Positions 8,306 to 14,835 of a DNA stretch of 29,281 nt are shown here, piece by piece; the stretch's first letter is position 1, and every line of letters begins with the position of its first letter. Source of the DNA: GCA-2715965 sp047608975 (GTDB lineage Bacteria > Verrucomicrobiota > Verrucomicrobiia > Limisphaerales > JAYPXF01); assembly GCA_047608975.1 (NCBI GenBank), contig JBLFYM010000077.1, positions 1 to 29,281 on the forward strand. Direction: 5' to 3'. The notes under the pieces were generated by a model. The model was not told the origin of the DNA and made no database searches. It saw nothing but the letters and a program-made list of their open reading frames with translations. Both the position numbers and the translations under genes were made by a program.

Positions 8306-9844
8306 CTACTTGGTGCCGGAAATGGTTCTGCCAGTAGACCTGCTTCGCCAGGTAAAATTCTTGGGATCGAATTCGAAGGCCCGTTTGGTGGGGGCTGACT
8401 TGGCCCCGGTCTTGGGAAGTCGTTTCTTCAGCTTGGCCTTGACCCGATCATGCTCCGGATCGGTAGCCAGGTTGTGCCACTCGTTCGGGTCTGTTCGATG
8501 GTCGTAGAGTTCTTCGCCGCCATCGGCATAGCGGATGTATCGGTGATGTTCCGAGCGGATCGCGGTATTGCCCTTCCTAAACTGGATCATGGCCGGGCGA
8601 TCCCAGTCGGCGTTCGGATCGCGGAGCAGCGGAACGAGACTCTTGCCGTCAAGGGACTGGTCGGTGGCAAGGCTGGTGAGTTCGTTCAACGTCGGATAGA
8701 TGTCGATGAGACTGACCGGCTTTGAGCAGCGGCCCGGTTTCATCCCCGGGGCAGCGACGATGAAAGGAACACGGGTGGATTCCTCCCACAGCGTGGATTT
8801 GTGCCAGTGACCTTTCTCGCCGAGATGCCAACCGTGATCGGACCAGAGCATAATGATGGTATTCTTCGCGTGCGGACTTGCATCAAGGGCATCGAGCACG
8901 CGGCCGAGTTGGGCGTCGGCGTATGAGATGCTGGCGAGGTAGGCTTGCACGGCTTGTTTCCATCTGCCGGCTTTCCGGATCTTTTCGAAATCACTATGGC
9001 GGTCGTGGGCGAATTTCTTTCCCGCGGCAGGGATGTCGTCGAGGTCGTTAGCCTTGGTTTTGGGTAGAATCACATCCTTGAGCGGGTAGAGATTAAAATA
9101 CTTCTTCGGCACATACCACGGCAGATGCGGACGAAACAATCCGCAGGCCAAGAAGAAGTGCGGGGCCGCACTGGCCTTTGCGCCTGCGGCGCGGGGACCC
9201 GGGTGGGATTGCAGAAAGTTTATGGCGTAGTCGGCGGTGCGGGTGTCGTCGTATTCGGCTTCGGTGAGATTGAGTGAACCCCAATCGTTTTCGTGCCCTA
9301 GTCCCTTGACCTTGCTGAAGGGGTAGCCCTTGGGATACGGGCCGACCTTGGACCATGGGTAGTTCAGTTTGACGCCGCGGAACCAGGGGTCGTCGGCGAA
9401 GATCAGCCGGTGGAAGTCATCCCATTGGACCGGCGGATTGTTACCCGCCGTGTGATGAAAGATCTTCCCGGCCCCGGCAACCTTGTAGCCGTGATTGCGG
9501 AAGTGCATCGGGATGGTCACGATCTCGGGGAAGTTGGGTTTCCACCAGTGTCCGTTGTCGTAGAGACCGGTGGTCGAAGGGCGCAGGCCCGTCATGATCG
9601 CAGCGCGGGATGGCCCGCACTTTGGGGACGCACAATGCGCATTGGTGAAGAGCATCCCGCGCTTTGCGAGGCGATCAATGTTTGGCGTGTGGACCTTGCC
9701 TTCGTAGCCGCCGAGGCAGTTGACCCAATCCTTCATATCGTCGACCGCAAGAAAGAGAACGTTCGCTCCCGGGGATGCAGATGCTGCGCTGACCGCCACA
9801 AGGAAAACCGTCAGTGAGGAAAGGAAATTGCGCACGTTGTTCAC
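8306..9844 (-). CDS. Secreted sulfatase, iduronate-2-sulfatase-like
   Basis: A 512-residue sulfatase. It starts with GTG at 9844; no in-frame ATG gives a better start, and the GTG start yields a clean signal peptide (about 1-23, ending ASAS). The metal-binding start is ANVLFLAVDDMKDW with D35/D36. The formylglycine signature is C76-G-P-S-R followed by AAIMTGLRPST. A WSDHGWHLGEKG segment supplies the second metal Asp/His, and the C-terminus has the usual 'ELYDHRTDPNEWHNLA' sulfatase ending. The overall pattern matches the iduronate-2-sulfatase/S1_7-like branch, which removes 2-O-sulfate from uronic acids in glycosaminoglycans; the actual substrate is inferred. Cys76 must be oxidised to formylglycine by a maturase that is not in the window. 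It is followed after 21 bp by the polyenzyme. Confidence 0.93.
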   Translation of the reverse strand: MNNVRNFLSSLTVFLVAVSAASASPGANVLFLAVDDMKDWVNCLGGYEGKVHTPNIDRLAKRGMLFTNAHCASPKCGPSRAAIMTGLRPSTTGLYDNGHWWKPNFPEIVTIPMHFRNHGYKVAGAGKIFHHTAGNNPPVQWDDFHRLIFADDPWFRGVKLNYPWSKVGPYPKGYPFSKVKGLGHENDWGSLNLTEAEYDDTRTADYAINFLQSHPGPRAAGAKASAAPHFFLACGLFRPHLPWYVPKKYFNLYPLKDVILPKTKANDLDDIPAAGKKFAHDRHSDFEKIRKAGRWKQAVQAYLASISYADAQLGRVLDALDASPHAKNTIIMLWSDHGWHLGEKGHWHKSTLWEESTRVPFIVAAPGMKPGRCSKPVSLIDIYPTLNELTSLATDQSLDGKSLVPLLRDPNADWDRPAMIQFRKGNTAIRSEHHRYIRYADGGEELYDHRTDPNEWHNLATDPEHDRVKAKLKKRLPKTGAKSAPTKRAFEFDPKNFTWRSRSTGRTISGTK

Positions 9845-9898
9845 TGATGCTGGAAGTGTTCCGGCGTCCCTTCAGAACGCCATTTTTTTACGGAGGGT

Positions 9899-9922
9899 AG
9901 CTCAGGATTTAAATCCTGGGCC
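9899..9922. repeat. 16-bp perfect palindrome in the gap before the sulfatase gene
   Basis: CAGGATTTAAATCCTG at 9903-9918 is its own reverse complement. Two more base pairs and one G:T pair extend it on either side. It lies about 58 bp upstream of the sulfatase start (9844), in the 154-bp gap after the glycoside-hydrolase-like gene. There is no T-run after it on the minus strand, so it does not look like a terminator. It could be an operator for the sulfatase-polyenzyme pair or a small interspersed palindrome. Confidence 0.5.
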
Positions 9923-9998
9923 TTTATGGGTGCCACCATCGACAGAGGAGGCACAACTCTCGCAACATTTCCGGACATGGCTTGGCAAACCACCCGTG

Positions 9999-11627
9999 TT
10001 ATCGATCCGCTTTTTCCAATTCGCGCACCAGCGGGCGAAAACCATACTCGTTGAACAACGCGATAACGCCACGATCACCGTTGTTGCGATCCACATCCGC
10101 CAGGGCGCTCATGGCGTTGTGCATCGCCTCGACCGCCTTGTCCAGACCCTCAAGTTGCGCGGCCTGGTCTTTCGCCGCCCGGGCGATTCCAGCCGCCCGG
10201 AGGGACTCGATGCAGGTGAAATAGTGCAGGGCAAATTCAAACCGCTTGGCCAGGTAGAGACTGAAGGCGCGTGCCCCACCGCGGGCTCTGGTGTTGGCGC
10301 GATACATCTCGTTCATGGCCATGATGAATCCGGTCTTTGCCTCACCCCACCAAGGTGGAACCGCTTCAGCACTGAGGTAGTGTCGCATGATTACATCCCG
10401 CCGGGGCGTGGCAATCGTCGGATCATGCCGGTTCACCAACGCGCCTGCTTGCGCCAGATGATCGAATCCGATGGCAATGCGAGCGCCGACGCCTTCGCCG
10501 CAGATGGGGTTGACCAGTTCTTTCACCGCCCGGGCCGGAGTCATGTTCGGATCGAAACTGGCCTGGGCGAGGTAGTAGACTGAGGTGTTCAGGTCGTCCG
10601 GCAATTGACAGGCGGCAGCAAAGCCTTTTCCGTTCGCCTGACGCAGGGCCGACAAGGTGGCGTGCAGGCGTTTCAGATCAAACTGCGGGAGCACATTGCC
10701 TTTTAGGTTGCCGATCTCAATCGTCGTCAGTTTGCCGGATTGGGAGACTGAATCCGCATCCGGATAGGTCCGGCGGTAGGCCGCCACCTCGGTCTTGCTG
10801 GCCGCGCCGGTGAGGGAGACTTTCAGGCCAAGCTTTTTGGCTTCGGAAACAATCCCACGCACGAGCCGGACGCCGGTCGCGGGGGCGTCATTATGATCGA
10901 AATCCGGATTGTGGAATACGCGGGCGCGTCCGAATGCCGCCCGGCCGGCGGTCTCGCCGTCGACCCGCAGTTCGGGTTGCTGCCAGAGTCTTCCCTGCTT
11001 GTTCTGGGGAAGGAACGGTTGCGATGACCTGAGGGGCAGAATGATGCGGGTGAACTTCAGTTTGGCCAGTTGTCGCAAGCGAACGCGATGCTCTGCCATG
11101 GACCACGATGCCGGACCGGCCGGCGAATCGCCCATGGCGTGCCAGGCACGATCTTCGAAGACCGGCTTCCGGTGGACGTTGATGCCGGCCAAGGTGAATT
11201 TGGGTTTGGCGAGCGGAGGGAAATCCGCGTGGAGCAAACGGCGAACGCCGAAGTGGTGTCCAAATTCAATGGCCGCCCAATAAGTCGCTTGCGGACTGCC
11301 GCCGGCAACCACGAGCTCATCCCGACCGGCTGGCTTCCGTGACCGCACCAGGTGCTCCTGCGGACCAAGTTTCAGTTTGGGAATACGACTGGCGGCGTGA
11401 CTGCCGATAACGATCACATGCTCATGTCTGCCCGCCCTTTGGGTGACGGTCACTTGGGCGTCAAAGAGGTTCTTCAATTGCGCCGTCACTTCTTCAATCG
11501 CGATCTGCTCCAGCGGATGTGGATTTTTGGGAGCGAGAATTGCGACGGAGGGGCCCGCTGCAAACGCGGGGAGGGTAGCAGCCCAAAGGGCGATGATTTG
11601 AATACTGAGAATCTTTTTCATGACCAT
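9999..11627 (-). CDS. Secreted glycoside-hydrolase-like protein with GH20/GH67-type N-terminal domain
   Basis: A 542-residue protein with a signal peptide (MVMKKILSIQIIALWAATLPAFA). ATG codons at 11627 and 11621 are both possible starts. Residues about 26-140 look like the alpha/beta domain that precedes the catalytic barrel in GH20 hexosaminidases, GH67/GH115 glucuronidases and GH89 enzymes: paired strand-helix units, VIVIGSHAAS and the typical 'ATYWAAIEFGHHFGVRRLLHADFPP'. The rest (about 150-540) is barrel-like at the start (LKFTRIILPL) with a helical C-terminus, but I see no family signature or sure catalytic carboxylates. It is best called a glycoside-hydrolase-like protein of unknown specificity. 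The gene starts 6 bp after the PQQ-like propeller gene and precedes the sulfatases, so it is part of the same glycan block. Confidence 0.7.
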   Translation of the reverse strand: MVMKKILSIQIIALWAATLPAFAAGPSVAILAPKNPHPLEQIAIEEVTAQLKNLFDAQVTVTQRAGRHEHVIVIGSHAASRIPKLKLGPQEHLVRSRKPAGRDELVVAGGSPQATYWAAIEFGHHFGVRRLLHADFPPLAKPKFTLAGINVHRKPVFEDRAWHAMGDSPAGPASWSMAEHRVRLRQLAKLKFTRIILPLRSSQPFLPQNKQGRLWQQPELRVDGETAGRAAFGRARVFHNPDFDHNDAPATGVRLVRGIVSEAKKLGLKVSLTGAASKTEVAAYRRTYPDADSVSQSGKLTTIEIGNLKGNVLPQFDLKRLHATLSALRQANGKGFAAACQLPDDLNTSVYYLAQASFDPNMTPARAVKELVNPICGEGVGARIAIGFDHLAQAGALVNRHDPTIATPRRDVIMRHYLSAEAVPPWWGEAKTGFIMAMNEMYRANTRARGGARAFSLYLAKRFEFALHYFTCIESLRAAGIARAAKDQAAQLEGLDKAVEAMHNAMSALADVDRNNGDRGVIALFNEYGFRPLVRELEKADR

Positions 11628-11633
11628 GAATCC

Positions 11634-13061
11634 CTATTTCGCTTCATTCGAAATGCAGACGATACTTTCTCGGGTACGAATGAACAGGCGGCCATCGGCG
11701 ATGGACGGCGTGGCAAGAATCTCTTCGTCCATGTCGTTCTTGGCGAGAATCTTAAGCTCCGGACCATCCTGCAGAACGACCACGAAGCCGTTCCGTCCAG
11801 TCAGGAACACCTTGCCATCGGCGGCGATTGGCGACGCATAGTAGTCGCCGTAGGTTCGGAGTCGCATCAGTTCCCATTGGGTTTCGCCAGAACCGGCATC
11901 AAAGCAACTCGACATTCCGCCGGATTTGACGAGATAGACACGATTGTTGAAGACGAGCGGCGAGGAAAGATTGGATGGGGCCCGATGGTCGAGGTTCCAG
12001 ACAACATGGGTCTTGGACACATCACCTTTTCCACCACCGCGCACGGCCTGGACGATGCTCCCGCCCCCGACCATGTTGTCCGGGTGCTGGAAGGCAGTCT
12101 CAATCTCATCCTGATCCAGCCGCTGGTCGCGGTTGCGATCCGAACGGTCAAATTTGGCATGGAATTCTTTCGGCGTTTCCTCCCGGGCCAGAATCCCGTC
12201 CTGGTTCGTGTCGAGCCACTGCATCAGGGCATATTTCAGGGTGCGTGACCGGTCGCCATAACTCTGCACGGCGATGTAGATCTTTTCACCCACGACCACG
12301 GGCGAGGTCATGATGGTTCGCAGCAGGGTGTTGCACGTCCAGCGCTCCTTTCCGGTTTTCGGATCGTAGCCCTTCAACTTTCCGGAGCCGGCGACCACGA
12401 GGTCGGTCTGTCCATCGACGGTGCAGATGACGGGTATCGAATAGCCGGCCAGCATGTCCTCACGCGAAGTCCGCCAGAGCTGTCGGCCAGATACCGCATC
12501 CAACCCCACCACAAACGAGGTAAGATCATCGTCCTGACAGAAAAACACCTTGTCCTTGTGAATGACCGGTGAGGCACCGGGGCCCCAGTCCATCAGGTAG
12601 GCCGGCATTGGCACCTTGTGCTGCCAGACCTTTTTGCCTGTCTGCGCGTCCAAGGCCACAATTCCAAGCGTACTGAAATACACATACACCCGCTTGCCGT
12701 CCGTCGCCGGGGTCGACGAAGCGTGACTGTTCGGCGGCGTGATGCGCGGCAGTTTTCCGGTCGGAAACTCCTTGCGCCACAGCTCCTTGCCCGATTTTGC
12801 GTCGTGACAGATGACCCCAAAAGTCTGTTCGCCGGTCATGGCCGAATTGAACACCCGATCGCCGGCTATCACGGCGGACCCGATGCCGTCGCCGATTTTG
12901 GCGCGCCAGAGAACCTTTTCCTCATGCGAAAACTTGAACGGCAGGTTTTTGCTTGTGGAGATGCCGCTGCTGTTGATGCCGCGGAACTGAGGCCAATCCT
13001 CGGCCGGCGTCGGGGAGGAACTTGCAGCCAGAACAATGAAGGCTAGAATCAATCGTTTCAT
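11634..13061 (-). CDS. Secreted PQQ-like beta-propeller protein with two EF-hands
   Basis: A 475-residue exported protein (signal peptide about 1-20, ending TPA-ED). It begins with the planctomycete/verrucomicrobial signature DWPQFRG and has repeated propeller blades with the 'LDAQTGKKVWQ' type motif: GKELWRKE (91-98), ALDAQTGKKVWQ (136-147), GLDAVSGRQLWR (186-197), GYDPKTGKERW (231-241) and DAGSGETQWE (388-397). This is the PQQ-binding/quinoprotein dehydrogenase-like fold, but dehydrogenase catalytic residues are not evident, so it may be structural or binding. Two EF-hand loops sit between blades: D284-T-N-Q-D288-G-I-L-A-R-E-E295 and D308-R-N-R-D312-Q-R-L-D316-Q-D-E319. The second lacks the usual Gly at loop position 6. 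It is the first gene of the minus-strand block and is divergent from the PqqB-like gene. Confidence 0.9.
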   Translation of the reverse strand: MKRLILAFIVLAASSSPTPAEDWPQFRGINSSGISTSKNLPFKFSHEEKVLWRAKIGDGIGSAVIAGDRVFNSAMTGEQTFGVICHDAKSGKELWRKEFPTGKLPRITPPNSHASSTPATDGKRVYVYFSTLGIVALDAQTGKKVWQHKVPMPAYLMDWGPGASPVIHKDKVFFCQDDDLTSFVVGLDAVSGRQLWRTSREDMLAGYSIPVICTVDGQTDLVVAGSGKLKGYDPKTGKERWTCNTLLRTIMTSPVVVGEKIYIAVQSYGDRSRTLKYALMQWLDTNQDGILAREETPKEFHAKFDRSDRNRDQRLDQDEIETAFQHPDNMVGGGSIVQAVRGGGKGDVSKTHVVWNLDHRAPSNLSSPLVFNNRVYLVKSGGMSSCFDAGSGETQWELMRLRTYGDYYASPIAADGKVFLTGRNGFVVVLQDGPELKILAKNDMDEEILATPSIADGRLFIRTRESIVCISNEAK

Positions 13062-13259
13062 GAAATCAGAGTGGCGAGCCGTCCCAATCCCCAGGATGGG
13101 TTTTCTGTGGATGGTCGTCAGCTTCTCTATTCAGGGTGCACTGGCACCGTTCGGCAATCCTTTTTCCGATCCGACCGGTTCCGACGCTGGGAAACCGAGA
13201 TCCAGCGTTGTTGCCTGCCCGGTATTCCGTTATCTCAATCTCGTGCTCTTCAACCGACC

Positions 13260-14195
13260 ATGACTCGATTCGTTTGCCTTACCCTGCTTTTGGCCCTTGC
13301 GCGTGGCGGAACGTTTTGCGCCACCGCTGCCGATCCATTTGTGGTGGTGCTGGGGATCGCGCAGGATGCCGGATATCCGCAGGCCGCCTGCGCCAAGGAG
13401 TGCTGCCAGGCCGCATGGAAAAATCCAGAGCTTCGCCGGTCCGCCACATCGATCGCCATCGTCGATCCGGACTCGGGTGAACGCTGGCTGATCGACTGCA
13501 CTCCTTCCTTTCCCACTCAACTCCGGCTACTCGACGATATCGCGGTGCCGGCGGGAAATCCCGGCATCACCGGCGTGTTCCTAACCCATGCTCACATCGG
13601 CCACTATGCCGGCCTGATCCACCTGGGTCGCGAAGTCATCGGCAGCAAGAACGTCCCTGTTTACGTCATGCCGAGAATGAAAACCTTCCTCGAACGCAAC
13701 GGACCGTGGAACCAATTGGTCCGGCTCAACAACATCGATCTCCGACCACTCGCCGCTGACAAACCGTTCTCCCTCAACCGGCGTCTGAGTATCACGCCGT
13801 TTATCGTGCCGCATCGGGACGAATTCTCGGAGACGGTGGGCTTCCTGATTGAGGGCCCGCAGCGATCCGTTCTTTTCATTCCGGACATCGACAAATGGGA
13901 ACGTTGGTCCCGCGGCATTGAATCCTATCTGAAGCAGGTGGACATCGCGTATGTCGACGGCACCTTTTACGCCGAGGGTGAACTGCCGAACCGAAGCATG
14001 GCCGAGATCCCCCATCCGTTCATCGTCGAGAGCATGAATCGCTTCGCAAAACTGCCGGCGGGTGAACGTTCCAAGATCCATTTCATTCACCTCAATCACA
14101 CCAATCCCGCGCTCGCGCCCGAAGGGAATGCGAGCCGGAAGATCGAGACGTCAGGGATGAGAATAGCCCGCCAGGGTGGACGGTTTGTTCTCTAG
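13260..14195 (+). CDS. Exported metallo-beta-lactamase-fold hydrolase, PqqB-like
   Basis: I place the start at ATG 13260, not at the upstream ATG 13071, because it puts a signal peptide (MTRFVCLTLLLALARGG...ATAA) at the N-terminus; the upstream 63 codons look non-coding. The 311-residue product has the metallo-beta-lactamase metal motif H110-A-H112-I-G-H115 after 'GVFLTH', then 'GREVIGSKNVPVYVMPRM', IVPHRDE, 'VLFIPDIDKWE' and a final FIHLNHTNP. This order matches PqqB-like proteins. An unusual cysteine cluster, C44-x3-C48-C49, sits in the segment where PqqB proteins carry a Cys-rich zinc loop. True PqqB is cytosolic and linked to other pqq genes, which are absent here, so I infer a periplasmic paralogue of unknown substrate. 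The stop is TAG at 14193. Confidence 0.85.
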   Translation: MTRFVCLTLLLALARGGTFCATAADPFVVVLGIAQDAGYPQAACAKECCQAAWKNPELRRSATSIAIVDPDSGERWLIDCTPSFPTQLRLLDDIAVPAGNPGITGVFLTHAHIGHYAGLIHLGREVIGSKNVPVYVMPRMKTFLERNGPWNQLVRLNNIDLRPLAADKPFSLNRRLSITPFIVPHRDEFSETVGFLIEGPQRSVLFIPDIDKWERWSRGIESYLKQVDIAYVDGTFYAEGELPNRSMAEIPHPFIVESMNRFAKLPAGERSKIHFIHLNHTNPALAPEGNASRKIETSGMRIARQGGRFVL

Positions 14196-14438
14196 GCTGA
14201 ATCGGTATTCAGAATAGTGGAAAACCGAGGATCACCGCTCCGAGGAGGAAGGTTCCCGCCCCTTTCAATTCCACAGGCGTCCCCCAGAGAGAATTGAAAA
14301 GAGCAGTAAGCGGGCGGCTTACGCCGTCCAAGCGGCGGTTGAAAACCAAAGAGAAACGCAAGCCACGCCAGTCCCAGCGCGAAATAAACTGGTGGCCAAC
14401 AACCTGAGCTGGGCGGCGACCAGTGTGTGCGACCGGTA
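14196..14438. other. Non-coding stretch after the PqqB-like gene
   Basis: No convincing gene. Three weak inverted repeats are visible: CTGAAT/ATTCAG (14197-14212, loop CGGT, 1 bp after the stop codon, no T-run), TTTCAATTC/GAATTGAAA (14263-14271 with 14291-14299) and GTAAGC/GCTTAC (14306-14322). The first may act as a weak terminator. The stretch may belong to the same decayed region as the gene remnant next to it. Confidence 0.4.
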
Positions 14439-14783
14439 TCAGCTGGAGCCGGATTGAGTGCTTTGGGTAAGCCAGTGGGCGGTCCGGCCGACAGTGAGAG
14501 AGGTTTGGAGAATGAAGCTGGTGGACCCGGCAATGGGCCCGATGATTTCCGCGTTATTGCCGACGCGGGTGATGGTGAGTTCGGGAGCGCCGGTGGTTTG
14601 GATTGGGATGTAGACGCTCCCGAGGCTGTCATCGACGGCGAAGCCGGTGGCGATGCTGTGCCAGGTGATCGCAAGGCGTTGGGCGGTGGTGACCCAAGGC
14701 CAACCGGGCGCGGGCGATGCGCAGGGGATTGTGGGATTGATCAGGAATACCAGACGATTGACTTCTATTTGTTCGGGCGGCAC
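14439..14783 (-). pseudogene. Decayed 3' end of a secreted verrucomicrobial surface-protein gene
   Basis: A minus-strand frame ends at TGA 14441-14439. Its peptide contains QRLAITWHSIATGFAVDDSLGS followed by PELTITRVGNNAEIIGP, TSFILQTSLTVG and AHWLTQS. This is the familiar order at the C-terminus of large secreted proteins in Verrucomicrobia: a jelly-roll end 'ITW..IATGFAVDD', then a short domain of the type 'LSITRSGNNV.ISWP..GF.LQTT.SL..W'. The normal ISWP core has become IIGP. Nothing upstream encodes the rest of such a protein, because the frame runs into the aconitase promoter within 114 codons. I read it as a truncated remnant rather than a working gene. The track of similarity is from memory of the family, not from a search. 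Confidence 0.5.
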
Positions 14784-14786
14784 AAT
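14758..14786 (+). promoter_or_regulatory. Candidate sigma70-type promoter of acnA
   Basis: TTGACT (14758-14763, 5 of 6 to consensus) and CACAAT (14781-14786, 4 of 6) are exactly 17 bp apart. A start near 14793 would give a leader of about 43 nt that carries the hairpin at 14796-14824. Confidence 0.5.
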
Positions 14787-14795
14787 TTTTTACTT

Positions 14796-14824
14796 AATTT
14801 CCCGGCTGAATCCCGCCGGGAATT
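14796..14824 (+). promoter_or_regulatory. Leader hairpin just upstream of the acnA start
   Basis: CCCGGC (14801-14806) pairs with GCCGGG (14815-14820) across an 8-nt loop. The stem can be extended by AATT pairs with a single bulged T. It ends 11 nt before the ATG at 14836, where a ribosome would bind, and no T-run follows, so a translational control role is more likely than termination. No known riboswitch class is recognised. Confidence 0.4.
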
Positions 14825-14835
14825 GGGTAAATTAC

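Noticed and set aside
9863..9889. Plus-strand hairpin GGCGT...ACGCC followed by seven T, like a terminator
   Set aside because: Stem of only 5 bp and no plus-strand gene ends before it; the adjacent genes are on the minus strand.
13071..13259. Extra 63 codons in frame upstream of the PqqB-like signal peptide
   Set aside because: They would bury the signal peptide inside the protein and look like divergent promoter DNA.
14192..14674. 160-codon minus-strand frame
   Set aside because: Ser/Pro-rich out-of-frame text that overlaps the better supported gene remnant.
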